Of a stretch of DNA of 36,941 nt, positions 1-7,939 are shown in pieces (positions within the stretch are counted from its first letter, which is position 1; the number at the start of each line of letters is the position of its first letter). The stretch lies in the NCBI GenBank assembly GCA_903959965.1, contig CAJBZC010000055.1, positions 1-36,941 of the forward strand, read 5' to 3'. The stretch is from an uncultured bacterium. GTDB taxonomy: Bacteria; Bacteroidota; Bacteroidia; Chitinophagales; Chitinophagaceae. The notes beneath the pieces were generated by a model. The model did not search any database. It saw only the letters and a list, made by a program, of their open reading frames with translations, and was not told the DNA's origin. Made by a program: the position numbers and the translations under genes.

Positions 1-1641
1 CGGTTCAATATCCTGAAGTTCTTTGCACAGGGAAGGCTCAAATTCGAACCGGTGTTTTCTAGCGAGGGGGAGCAGTGTTTTCTTCAGGTATTCCTGCCAT
101 TCCGATGATTTGATTGACGTGCTTCGTTTTGCAATCAGGGAATGCAGGGTATCATATTCTTCCGGATCGTCCCATAGGTAAAGTGTATTGTTATGGAGCA
201 GCATGAAGTCGCTTGTCCATTCGTTGTCGACCAGATCTATGTTCAGTTCACGGGATTGACCGCTGCATCCCACTTCGATTCCATTTTTCTTCTGGCTGAC
301 ATGAATCGAGGGGATCAATCCTGCATCTGAGACCTGAATGGGTACAAGGTTTCGGGTATTGAAAGGTTTTCCTGCCGGGAGCAGGAAGAACGGGGTTTCT
401 TCATGGTATTCTGCGAAGAGTTTCCTGAGTTTTGGGTATAGATATTCGATGATGAGGCTTTCCGTATCCGCAGGCAGTCCTGCTTCATCGCTACTAATGA
501 TATTTTCCCATATACCGGCGAAGGGAGAATTCCGGTTTACATACTTACTGATTTCTGAAACGTGCAGTTTGCGTAGTATCTGGAGTGCGGAGATGTCTCT
601 TTCTGAAAGTCCTTCCGTCACGATATACTTCTGCAGTTCAAGTTTTTCGACCTTCCCGAGGAGTTTGTCGCCCAGCTCATTGAACTCTCCCGTCACGACT
701 TCGATAGAGAATCCCGGGTATGTTTTTTTCTGTTCAACGAAAACCACGCCGAGTCTATTTCCACCTGAAAAAACGGCTGTTGTCTGTGGTTCTTCGACAT
801 TTGTAGTGGAGGGTGGCTTGACCAGTTCTACTTCCCTGACAGGAGCTGCTACTCTTTTTACCGACTGATCAAGCACTCGCAGGAAGGGTTTTCCTTCCTT
901 GTACGTGAATTCGAATTTCTGATTCCAATCGGGTTCATCCATGCTGTACCCGTAGGCGGCGAGGAGTTTATTCTTATCCTTATCCCAATTTCTGATAGAG
1001 TCGAAGTAATTGGGTCCGAATGCGTTGAGCAATTGAACGAAGAGGATGGTCTTATGGAGGCAAAGTGGATGTTGTTTTTCATCGCACCTGCAGGAGGTAT
1101 CGAAATTTCTTTCCTCATTTTTTTGAATGACGACCGGAAATTTTTCATCCAATAACTCCATGATCGCTTCGACCCGCTCATCTTTCGCCTTTACGATATT
1201 GGCTTTCTGGGATCTGAGAAATTTTTCTGCGTTTTCGTATGCTTCTGAAGATGCGAGGAGTCGGATGGTCTTGAGGTCGATCAGCTTCATTTTTACGACC
1301 GTGTGCTTCTGGTCGTATGTCAGGGTTTTTTCACCGAGGACATTTTTGTCGATCAGTTCCTGCAATTGAAAGAGGGCCGCTGCTTCATGTCTGCAGATAT
1401 CCCCGAGGTTATAAGGGCATGAGCATCTGACGAGCAGCGCGCGCGGATCCTTATATTTCTGAATGTGTACTTTGTAGAATGTGGCGTAGTGGTCGTCCTT
1501 TACCCGGAAAGTGACCGCACTCAACAGATCATCATGTTCGAGGAATTCTACATAGCCGATGGCATGTATCTTTTTCCCTCTTCGTATGACTTCGTCAGTG
1601 CCGTTGTTGTAGATGAATTTGAGAAGGTGCGACAGTGCCAT
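1..1641 (-). CDS. SNF2-family helicase, N-terminal half with two SWIM zinc fingers (partial)
   Basis: An open frame runs from an ATG at 1641 to the window edge (547 codons), so the C-terminus is missing. An in-frame TGA lies eight codons upstream with no other start between, so this start is firm. Two SWIM-type motifs of form CxCx7CxH are visible: Cys73, Cys75, Cys83, His85, and Cys184, Cys186, Cys194, His196. SWIM fingers at the N-terminus followed by several hundred residues and then a SNF2 ATPase is the known architecture of bacterial SWIM/SNF2 helicases of Bacteroidota. The ATPase motifs should lie left of the window and are not seen, so the helicase part is inferred. The likely role is ATP-dependent DNA or protein-DNA remodelling in the cytoplasm. 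Confidence 0.78.
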   Translation of the reverse strand, partial: MALSHLLKFIYNNGTDEVIRRGKKIHAIGYVEFLEHDDLLSAVTFRVKDDHYATFYKVHIQKYKDPRALLVRCSCPYNLGDICRHEAAALFQLQELIDKNVLGEKTLTYDQKHTVVKMKLIDLKTIRLLASSEAYENAEKFLRSQKANIVKAKDERVEAIMELLDEKFPVVIQKNEERNFDTSCRCDEKQHPLCLHKTILFVQLLNAFGPNYFDSIRNWDKDKNKLLAAYGYSMDEPDWNQKFEFTYKEGKPFLRVLDQSVKRVAAPVREVELVKPPSTTNVEEPQTTAVFSGGNRLGVVFVEQKKTYPGFSIEVVTGEFNELGDKLLGKVEKLELQKYIVTEGLSERDISALQILRKLHVSEISKYVNRNSPFAGIWENIISSDEAGLPADTESLIIEYLYPKLRKLFAEYHEETPFFLLPAGKPFNTRNLVPIQVSDAGLIPSIHVSQKKNGIEVGCSGQSRELNIDLVDNEWTSDFMLLHNNTLYLWDDPEEYDTLHSLIAKRSTSIKSSEWQEYLKKTLLPLARKHRFEFEPSLCKELQDIEP

Positions 1642-1729
1642 GTACTCACGATGATGGTTAATTCAGGGTAGTCGACCCTCATTGCCACGCAACAGATGTA
1701 TTGAAATGGTAAATGAACAGGCCAATTTG

Positions 1730-1737
1730 CAAAAGTA
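1730..1737 (-). promoter_or_regulatory. Bacteroidota -7 box upstream of the SWIM/SNF2 gene
   Basis: On the minus strand this reads TACTTTTG, an exact match to TAnnTTTG. It lies about 89 bases before the ATG at 1641, giving a leader of about 80 bases. No clear -33 TTTG is seen, so the call rests on the -7 box alone. Confidence 0.45.
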
Positions 1738-1801
1738 ACCTAAAAATGCCGGTTTAGCGAAGCCTTGTTCATTTCTGGGGTGGACATTCATTAACGAAAC
1801 A

Positions 1802-2533
1802 TCATTTGCATACGAGTCTGTCGCCTCTGAAGATGGGCAGCACCGGGGCCTGGTCGGGAGTCAGGCAGTATCGAATATCTTTTTCCAGGCCATAATTCAT
1901 CAGTCGGTGATAGTGTGAGGCGTCGTTTTCCTTCATGAATTCGAATGGATCCTGCTTTGCCTGGTGGTAGGTGTTCAATGCTAGTTTTGAGGCATCGCAA
2001 TTGATGTTGAAGTGGTTTCCAATTCTGTTGATCACTGCGCCTGCGAAGATGGTATCTTCGATATTGACCCGGTCTTTCCATGCCGCGCAGCCCAGGATCA
2101 CGGGCATGTTTCTGTTCAGGATGTGATCGCAGACGGCAGACAGGTTGGGAAACGAGCCGGTGATGATCTCTGCAGCGCCGTTATCGAGTGCCATATGCAG
2201 GAGTTTGGTACCGTTCGTTGTTGTCAGGACGAGTTTCTTTCCATTTACAAATTCGGGGTGGTATTCGAAGGGAGAGTTTCCGTGGGCCAGTCCTTCTGCG
2301 ATCCTTCCATCCCTTTCACCGGCTGTGATTGCATTGAGTTCGGTACCGATCTCGATGCATCTCGGAACGGAGGCGACCGGAATAACACATTCCGCTCCGT
2401 TATGCAGGGCGGTGGCTATGGTGGATGTGGCTCTGAGTACATCGATGATGACGACCATGCTGTCGTTTAGGTCGTACAAATTCAGCAATGCCGGAGAGAG
2501 GCAAGTAAATAATGCTGGTTTTGAGGATGACAT
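1802..2533 (-). CDS. comB: 2-phosphosulfolactate phosphatase (ComB family)
   Basis: This 243-residue protein has the usual length and motifs of the ComB family: a beta-strand ending in IDVLRATSTIATAL (residues 30-43), an AGERDG segment near 71-76, and TTTNGT at 104-109. The family removes phosphate from 2-phosphosulfolactate to give sulfolactate, first seen in archaeal coenzyme M synthesis, and is widespread in bacteria where the physiological substrate is often unclear. It begins 30 bases after the gcvT stop and is probably co-transcribed with it. No predicted membrane segment or signal peptide, so it is cytoplasmic. Family call is firm; the in vivo substrate in this organism is not. Confidence 0.88.
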   Translation of the reverse strand: MSSSKPALFTCLSPALLNLYDLNDSMVVIIDVLRATSTIATALHNGAECVIPVASVPRCIEIGTELNAITAGERDGRIAEGLAHGNSPFEYHPEFVNGKKLVLTTTNGTKLLHMALDNGAAEIITGSFPNLSAVCDHILNRNMPVILGCAAWKDRVNIEDTIFAGAVINRIGNHFNINCDASKLALNTYHQAKQDPFEFMKENDASHYHRLMNYGLEKDIRYCLTPDQAPVLPIFRGDRLVCK

Positions 2534-2563
2534 CAGATTTATCGGTTCGCGGCGTTAAGTGTT

Positions 2564-3652
2564 TTATTTTACAAAGGGCAGTTTCGCTACTTTGGCTTTC
2601 AGTGATTTGTCGCGCACATCGATGAAAATTTCCGAATCAAGTGCAGCGTGTTCGGTGAGTACATATCCCAGGCCGATTCCTTTGCCGATGGTCGGTGACT
2701 GTGTTCCGGACGTGACGCGTCCGATGAGGTTTCCTTCGTTATCGCGAATCAGGTAATCGTGTCGCGGGATTCCGCGATCAATCATTTCGAAGCCGACGAG
2801 TTTTTTTTCGGGGCCTGCTGTTTTTTGTTTGGTCAGGAACTCGTCGGCTGTGAATGATTTAGAGAACTTGGTGATCCAGCTTAATCCGGCTTCGATGGGT
2901 GTGGTGAAATCATCGATATCATTTCCATACAGACAGAAGCCCATTTCGAGTCGGAGCGTATCCCGGGCGCCCAGGCCAACAGGTTTGAGTCCGAGGGGGC
3001 CGGCTGTTTCAAAAATCTTTTTCCAGATGATGTCAGCGGCGTTTTCCTTGTCTTCGAAATAGATCTCCACACCGCCTGATCCGGTGTAACCGGTGGCGCT
3101 GATCAGGACATTGTCGACACCTGCGAAACGCCCTTTTACGAATGTGTAATATTTAAGGTTGAGGATGTCGATCTCGGTGAGTGGTTGAAGCATTTTACAG
3201 GCATTGGGGCCTTGAACAGCCAGCAAGCATGTTTTATGCGAAATATTGTGCATTTCAACGCCTTGTGAATTATGACGCTGAATCCACTCCCAATCCTTTT
3301 CAATATTGGATGCATTGACAACGAGCATGTACACCTGATCTTTTTCGATGCAATACACGAGCAGGTCGTCAACAATACCTCCGTTTTCGTTGGGCAGGCA
3401 ACTATACTGAGCTGCACCATTGTTCAATTTACCGGCATCGTTGGATGTAACTCTTTGAATGAGATCCAGGGCGTTTGGTCCTTTGAGGATGAATTCGCCC
3501 ATATGGCTGACATCGAATATCCCCGCATTGTTTCTGACGGCATGGTGTTCGTCGTTAATCCCGGAGTATGAGATGGGCATGTTATAGCCGGCGAATTCGG
3601 CCATTTTAGCGCCGAGTCCGATGTGTTTTTCAGTAAACGGGGTCTGTTTCAT
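2564..3652 (-). CDS. gcvT: Aminomethyltransferase, glycine cleavage system T protein
   Basis: The 362-residue product has full GcvT length. It transfers the aminomethyl carbon of glycine, carried on lipoyl-GcvH, to tetrahydrofolate, releasing ammonia and forming 5,10-methylene-THF. Visible motifs include [19 protein letters not shown] (35-53), [10 protein letters not shown] (91-100) with the conserved catalytic Asp, the [11 protein letters not shown] folate-site loop and [11 protein letters not shown]. The other glycine cleavage genes (gcvH, gcvP) are not in the window, which is common in Bacteroidota. The start ATG is preceded by a weak TAATTTCG box at 3671-3678 on the minus strand. It is followed closely by comB. 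Confidence 0.95.
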   Translation of the reverse strand: MKQTPFTEKHIGLGAKMAEFAGYNMPISYSGINDEHHAVRNNAGIFDVSHMGEFILKGPNALDLIQRVTSNDAGKLNNGAAQYSCLPNENGGIVDDLLVYCIEKDQVYMLVVNASNIEKDWEWIQRHNSQGVEMHNISHKTCLLAVQGPNACKMLQPLTEIDILNLKYYTFVKGRFAGVDNVLISATGYTGSGGVEIYFEDKENAADIIWKKIFETAGPLGLKPVGLGARDTLRLEMGFCLYGNDIDDFTTPIEAGLSWITKFSKSFTADEFLTKQKTAGPEKKLVGFEMIDRGIPRHDYLIRDNEGNLIGRVTSGTQSPTIGKGIGLGYVLTEHAALDSEIFIDVRDKSLKAKVAKLPFVK

Positions 3653-3715
3653 ACGCTGCGTATTGCGGTGCGAAATTATGGTATTCAGTTGAGCTGCGTT
3701 ATTCAGAAACTATCA

Positions 3716-3745
3716 CAAAATGAAAGCCCGGACAGAGGTCCGGGC
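3716..3745 (-). terminator. Rho-independent terminator after pspC
   Basis: Arms GCCCGGAC (3726-3733) and GTCCGGGC (3738-3745) form a perfect 8-bp stem with a 4-base loop. On the minus strand the hairpin is followed by TTTCATTTTG. It lies 70 bases past the pspC stop and before gcvT, separating the two transcription units. Confidence 0.7.
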
Positions 3746-3754
3746 CATTTACCA

Positions 3755-3802
3755 AGCCTGAAGCCACCGCCAGGGAACAACATCCCTGGGTGGTTCAAAG
3801 CT
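3755..3802 (-). other. Long imperfect hairpin between pspC and gcvT
   Basis: Inner arms CCAGGGA (3770-3776) and TCCCTGG (3783-3789) close a 6-base loop. CCAC/GTGG extends the stem, and the flanks (3755-3763 and 3794-3802) pair partly with wobble pairs, giving a rod about 48 bases long. It starts 12 bases past the pspC stop, immediately before the 3716-3745 terminator. It could be a stabilising 3' UTR element or a small RNA. I recognise no named RNA family. Confidence 0.5.
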
Positions 3803-3814
3803 GCGTAAGTTTCT

Positions 3815-5905
3815 TTATGAACGGGAAGTAACGTTTATCATGAGTTCGGGCATTTCTTTTTGGATTTGCCCGAAGTCAACATCCATATTAATGATGGTGT
3901 CTTTACCATTAATTCTGATGTCTATGGATTCCTTAAAGTTTTTTTTGTCTTTCTTCAGATCCCGGAATTCGTCTTCGAGTTTTTCTTTGAGTTCTTCGAT
4001 GCGTTCTTCCGGTGTGAGACCGAGTTTGTCGAGACCATAGGTATTCATTCGGTACCAGCGGTCGTATTCGAATGGGAAGTATTGATCATCAAACTGGTAG
4101 CTGAAGTTAAACTGCAATCCGGTCTTCTTTCCTTTGAGGTCGAAAAAGTCGAACCATTCGGTGGAGCCGTCGATCCTGATGGTTTTCCCTTCAGGTACTT
4201 CAATGACAAGGATAACTTGTTGGTTTCTGAATTTGTCTGCCGCGGCGATCGCGAAGCCTTTTGGCAGGTAGATGATGCTGTCTTCCTGTCGGATATCGAA
4301 GGAGATTTTTTCTGCCTTATTTTCTGCTTCGATGGTAGAACCACCTCTCGACGCCTTGAAGATCTTCAACCTGTAGAGGCTGTCCGGGCTTTTTGAGACC
4401 CTGATTCTGACGGTATTCAGGATAAGGCTGTCGTTATTGGGAGAAACGGCTGGTGCATCATCGTCGTCGTCGAACCAGTCGATGGTTTCGAAGCGGCCCG
4501 GATATTTGCCAAGTCGGAGTTCCAGTGAGCCGGAGGTCGGTTGATTGATGGCAATGGTATTTTCTGTTTCCGATCTTTTATCAAAATGTCTGCCCAGGAG
4601 ACTGATGAATGCGAAGAGGGATACCCAACCCAGCGTCCACAGGGTTCCAAATGCATATCCGAGAAACTTGTTCTTAGTGCGTGCTCCAATGATCCTGCGG
4701 ATCAGCCAGATGACGAGCGCTACGATGGGCAGGCCGATGAACAGCAACAAGGTGCCTGCGGCAGTAGCCTGTTCCCAGTAACCATCGAGGATGAAAGATT
4801 GGAAGGGCAGCAGCAGGGATGCACCGAAGAGGATGCCCATGAGCGCCATGAGTAGTGCAAGGGCGATGACAGATGCGATGAACAGGAAGAAAATTTTGAA
4901 TATCATCCCGATAGCGTAGCCGATTCCTGAGCGTCTGGAGGCTTTTTTAACGCTTGTTGTCAATTGGCTGGCGCTTTCCGATGCTTCTGTTCCCCATTGC
5001 TTTGCTTTCGTTCCAGCTATGTCAGCGGCCTTTACGGATTTTGTCTTCAAATCTTGTATTTCTTCACGAACGGTATCCCTGATACTTTCGAGGTCTACTT
5101 TTTCGCCCCTCATTTCCAGTTTTTCAGAAGTCGTACTGGCGATCGGCACCACAATCCAGAGGATGATATAAGCAAGGAATAGCATCCCACCAAAGGGTAT
5201 GGTGAGGAAAATGGCGGGCCCCCAGAATAATTGGTTCAGAAAACCGAGGAGGATCGGAGACAAAAAAATCAGCCTGGGAATCCACGCGGCGATGTTGAAA
5301 TAGCTGGATAGTCCGGAGCAAACGCCGCCTATGATCTTGTTTTCAGGATTTCTGAATAGTCTTTTCTTTACATTGGTGCTCAGTGCTTTATCTGGCAACA
5401 CGATCCATAAGATAATGTAGATCAGGATACCGGATCCAAATCCGCCGAAGGTAATGACAGCGAAAAGGAGTCTTACAATGGTGGGATCAATTTTCAGATG
5501 GTGGGCGATCCCGCTGCAGACGCCGGCCAGGATCGTATCATTTGAATTCCGGTAGAATGATCCTCTCGGTTCGGCAGCAACTGTCTTTGGCGTGGTTTCA
5601 GATTCGTTTCCGTTGGTTTCCTGTCTGTTTTGGTTTTCCACGCGTTCGAAGTCTGCTGGTCTTCCAATGCTTGAAATGATGTTTTCGAGATCAACTTCGG
5701 TGATGCAGCTGTTGGCTTCCTTTGCGAGTCTGTTCGTGAAAAGTTCAGCGATTCGGTTTTCGATGTCGTTGATGATCTCATCACGTCCTTCTTCATTCCT
5801 GAAGTAATGTCTGAGGCTGTCTATGTATTTTCTGAGGTCTTCATAGGCGGGTTCTTCGATGGGTATGACCCTGCCCTGGAAGTTTATATTTATGACCTTT
5901 TTCAT
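3815..5905 (-). CDS. HAAS-like/PspC-domain membrane protein
   Basis: This 696-residue protein has in order: an N-terminal helical region (about 15-90, with YIDSLRHYFRNEEG and DIENRIAEL) resembling the HAAS domains found with PadR regulators; two PspC domains (about 115-175 and 182-255), each with a GVCSG turn and a hydrophobic helix ending in ILWIV-P; an amphipathic Ala/Ser/Lys-rich stretch (about 260-320); further transmembrane helices around 330-440; and a beta-rich C-terminal domain rich in Asp, probably outside the membrane. PspC domains act in envelope-stress sensing. It starts 12 bases after the padR stop and is clearly co-transcribed with it. The role is inferred: a membrane stress factor under PadR control. 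Confidence 0.85.
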   Translation of the reverse strand: MKKVININFQGRVIPIEEPAYEDLRKYIDSLRHYFRNEEGRDEIINDIENRIAELFTNRLAKEANSCITEVDLENIISSIGRPADFERVENQNRQETNGNESETTPKTVAAEPRGSFYRNSNDTILAGVCSGIAHHLKIDPTIVRLLFAVITFGGFGSGILIYIILWIVLPDKALSTNVKKRLFRNPENKIIGGVCSGLSSYFNIAAWIPRLIFLSPILLGFLNQLFWGPAIFLTIPFGGMLFLAYIILWIVVPIASTTSEKLEMRGEKVDLESIRDTVREEIQDLKTKSVKAADIAGTKAKQWGTEASESASQLTTSVKKASRRSGIGYAIGMIFKIFFLFIASVIALALLMALMGILFGASLLLPFQSFILDGYWEQATAAGTLLLFIGLPIVALVIWLIRRIIGARTKNKFLGYAFGTLWTLGWVSLFAFISLLGRHFDKRSETENTIAINQPTSGSLELRLGKYPGRFETIDWFDDDDDAPAVSPNNDSLILNTVRIRVSKSPDSLYRLKIFKASRGGSTIEAENKAEKISFDIRQEDSIIYLPKGFAIAAADKFRNQQVILVIEVPEGKTIRIDGSTEWFDFFDLKGKKTGLQFNFSYQFDDQYFPFEYDRWYRMNTYGLDKLGLTPEERIEELKEKLEDEFRDLKKDKKNFKESIDIRINGKDTIINMDVDFGQIQKEMPELMINVTSRS

Positions 5906-5917
5906 TGTTGCTGAAGT

Positions 5918-6286
5918 TTAAGATGGGTTCGAGGTGGTTTCCGGTTCGTTCTCCTGTTGTTTTGTCTCCGTGATATGCTTTACGGCGTTGACGAGTTCTT
6001 GCCAGGTATTTTCCAGCTCTTTATAAAAGAGGTTTCCCTTTTCTGTGAGGCTGAAATATTTCCTGGGAGGTCCTGCCAGGCTTTCCACCCACCTGTAAGA
6101 GAGAAGGTCGGCATTCTTGAGTCTGGTCAGCAAGGGATAGAGGGTGCCTTCCAGGATGTTGAGGTTGGCTTTTTTCATTTCTTCAATGATGTCGCTGGGA
6201 TATGCTTCCGCTCTTTTAATAATAGAGAGGATGCAGAACTCCAGCACTCCTTTTCTCATTTGGCTCTGGGTGTTGTCGATGTTCAT
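5918..6286 (-). CDS. PadR-family transcriptional regulator
   Basis: A 122-residue winged-helix protein with the PadR hallmarks: MRKGVLEFCILSII (10-23), the recognition segment EGTLYPLLTRLKNADLL (46-62), and the wing GPPRKYFSLTEKG. The C-terminal dimerisation helix is short, as in the small PadR subgroup. It is the first gene of a two-gene operon with the HAAS/PspC membrane protein; PadR-HAAS pairs are a known arrangement in which the membrane protein and regulator work together. Four 17-bp repeats overlap its promoter, which suggests autorepression (inference). Confidence 0.9.
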   Translation of the reverse strand: MNIDNTQSQMRKGVLEFCILSIIKRAEAYPSDIIEEMKKANLNILEGTLYPLLTRLKNADLLSYRWVESLAGPPRKYFSLTEKGNLFYKELENTWQELVNAVKHITETKQQENEPETTSNPS

Positions 6287-6410
6287 GGCATCTTGATTAT
6301 GTGTTTCGGTGATGAATCCGAACAGAACTCAAGCCGGTGCTTTACTCGGAAGATTGACTCTTCAGCATGCGTCAGTATTAACATTCCGAGTTTCTGTTCC
6401 ATTGACCGGA

Positions 6411-6442
6411 CAAAAATATGTCATTGTTTAGTACTATGCAAA
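6411..6442 (-). promoter_or_regulatory. padR-pspC promoter
   Basis: On the minus strand, TTTG (6442-6439) and TATTTTTG (6418-6411) are separated by 20 bases, matching the Bacteroidota -33/-7 promoter. Transcription would start near 6404, giving a leader of about 118 bases. One AGTACT repeat core lies between the two boxes. Confidence 0.65.
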
Positions 6443-6497
6443 ACAAAGTACATAATATATAAAAGTACTAAGCAATATGTAGTATTATAAATAAAAC
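6430..6497. repeat. Four 17-bp direct repeats with AGTAyT cores (candidate PadR operator array)
   Basis: Cores occur at 6430 (AGTACT), 6447 (AGTACA), 6464 (AGTACT) and 6481 (AGTATT), each exactly 17 bases after the last. Units 1 and 3 are the most alike (AGTACTATGCAA and AGTACTAAGCAA). AGTACT is itself a palindrome. The first core lies between the -33 and -7 boxes of the padR promoter and the others lie upstream, the expected layout for cooperative binding of an autorepressor. PadR binding is inferred. Confidence 0.65.
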
Positions 6498-6535
6498 AAA
6501 TTATTGATAATCAATAAATAAACTTTTAACCAGGT

Positions 6536-6625
6536 TGGTTTATTTGATTAAAGAATGTAATGATTTCAGGTTGAGAAGATTGGTTTATTGATTTCATTCG
6601 ATGTGTTGATTTCAGCGTATCATTC
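6536..6625. repeat. Diverged tandem duplication of about 45 bp
   Basis: TTGGTTTATTTGATT at 6536-6550 recurs as TTGGTTTATTGATT at 6580-6593, and TGATTTCAG at 6561-6569 recurs at 6607-6615. The spacings of 44 and 46 bases suggest an old tandem duplication of one unit. No function can be read from it. Confidence 0.45.
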
Positions 6626-6769
6626 ATTTTTCATCCATTTTTATGTACAAAAAGCATAGATCTGACCTAGTTTATTCATTAAATGAATGATTTTTCCCTC
6701 AAAATGCCGCTGGACTATTTGAACAATATGGAAAAAGGGATATTTTGTCGTCCAATGTTTGAATGATTG

Positions 6770-7939
6770 ATGCGAAAAAGGAAGTACCCATACCCTTACA
6801 AGGCCTGGTTGACGATATCGAATGATCCGGACAACACGGACATGAAGATTTGGAAGGAACTTGACGATTTGATTTTCAATAGATTAAGTCTGCCATGGGC
6901 CAATTCCATTTTTTTATCCTCCCATAATCTGAATCTTCCGGATCAGGTAAACATGGCTGATCACCCTGAAATTTCCGTTCAGCCCACGGACACGATTCAT
7001 ACCTGGGGTGATTTTGTGCATGGGGGTGCGCGGGGCTTTTCGAGGGAGGATGCGTTGGCTGGCATGGCTTTGTTGGATCAACATGGAATTCGTCCGTTGG
7101 TATGGGTGGATCATTCCAGATTTACCGGCAATTTGCTGCATGGTCACACCTGGGGCAGTCGGCCGGTTCACCGGGACAGTTCCGGGATCAATTACACGGT
7201 TCACGAATACACCCTGGATCTGATCGACCAGACGGGAGTCAGATATATCTGGGACGGAGGCCTGACTGAGGTCATTGGACAGGACAGGGTCCGTTCTATC
7301 TGGGATCAACTGCCTGGGAAGTCGAGGCTGAGATCGTTATTGACCGGCATCAAAATCAAGGTCAGGGAGCGGATTACGACATTGAGGAAGGGGCCCTCGA
7401 AAAGAAGCAACGAACTTTACTTCACACATCTTTTTCCGGACGGACGAACACTTTATTGTTTTCAGCGCTACGGTAAGTGGAGGAATGCTGATATAATGGG
7501 TTTATCCCGACAGATTTCCACCAACACAGTTGACACTTTGATCAAGAACCAGGGTGTGATGGTGGCCTACACACATCTGGGAAAAAAGAATCCGGAATTG
7601 AAGGGAGATCGTCATGTTCCGGATGAGACCTTGAAGTGTCTGGAGCATGTAAGGAAGCGAATGGATGATGGTCTGTTGAATTTCAGCGCTCTATCTGATT
7701 TATTGGATTATCTCGTGATACGAGATCATATGGTGATCGATGACCGGGTGGTGGATTTCAGAACGGATGGCATTCGATTCAGTCCGATGAAGCCTGAGGA
7801 TCTGTTCCGTCACAGGTTTTCCCTCGAAGGTGTTTTGGATCATCATGATGTAGAGATAAGGTTGGATGGTAAGCCATTGCTTCAGGCAAAGTTGCAACCG
7901 GAAGCGGATGGTGTCTGTTCCATAATCTTTCGAGCATGA
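6770..7939 (+). CDS. Polysaccharide-deacetylase-like protein
   Basis: The likely start is the ATG at 6770; a TTG directly before it is less likely. The 389-residue protein has no signal peptide or membrane helix. The N-terminus AWLTISNDPDNTD (12-24) sits where NodB-type deacetylases carry their first acidic metal motif. IHTWGDFVHGG (76-86) and WVDHSRFTGNLLHGH (112-126) are rich in His and Asp, as expected for metal-bound catalysis on a beta/alpha barrel. The residue spacing is not the classical NodB pattern, so the family is tentative. Its last bases overlap the start of a formyltransferase gene (ATGA), which implies coupled translation and a shared pathway, probably modification of an amino sugar in a surface glycan. 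It could instead be a glycosidase-like barrel. Confidence 0.6.
   Translation: MRKRKYPYPYKAWLTISNDPDNTDMKIWKELDDLIFNRLSLPWANSIFLSSHNLNLPDQVNMADHPEISVQPTDTIHTWGDFVHGGARGFSREDALAGMALLDQHGIRPLVWVDHSRFTGNLLHGHTWGSRPVHRDSSGINYTVHEYTLDLIDQTGVRYIWDGGLTEVIGQDRVRSIWDQLPGKSRLRSLLTGIKIKVRERITTLRKGPSKRSNELYFTHLFPDGRTLYCFQRYGKWRNADIMGLSRQISTNTVDTLIKNQGVMVAYTHLGKKNPELKGDRHVPDETLKCLEHVRKRMDDGLLNFSALSDLLDYLVIRDHMVIDDRVVDFRTDGIRFSPMKPEDLFRHRFSLEGVLDHHDVEIRLDGKPLLQAKLQPEADGVCSIIFRA

Larger units (their letters stand above)
6287..6769. other. 483-bp AT-rich intergenic region, divergent promoters
   Basis: No plausible gene lies here. It carries the padR promoter and iteron array on the left. On the right are two diverged copies of a unit of about 45 bases (6536-6625), an 8-bp inverted repeat AAATAAAC/GTTTATTT (6516-6523 and 6538-6545), and a 15-base palindrome ATTCATT-A-AATGAAT (6674-6688) 82 bases before the next start codon, possibly an operator. 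It separates the padR-pspC operon from the divergent deacetylase-like/formyltransferase operon. Confidence 0.6.

Noticed and set aside
858-1181. 107-codon minus-strand frame
   Set aside because: Shadow of the open SWIM/SNF2 frame that runs through the whole region in another minus-strand frame.
6287-6769. Possible CRISPR or mobile-element origin for the repeats here
   Set aside because: The repeats are too short and adjacent without spacers; no cas, transposase or terminal inverted repeats are present.
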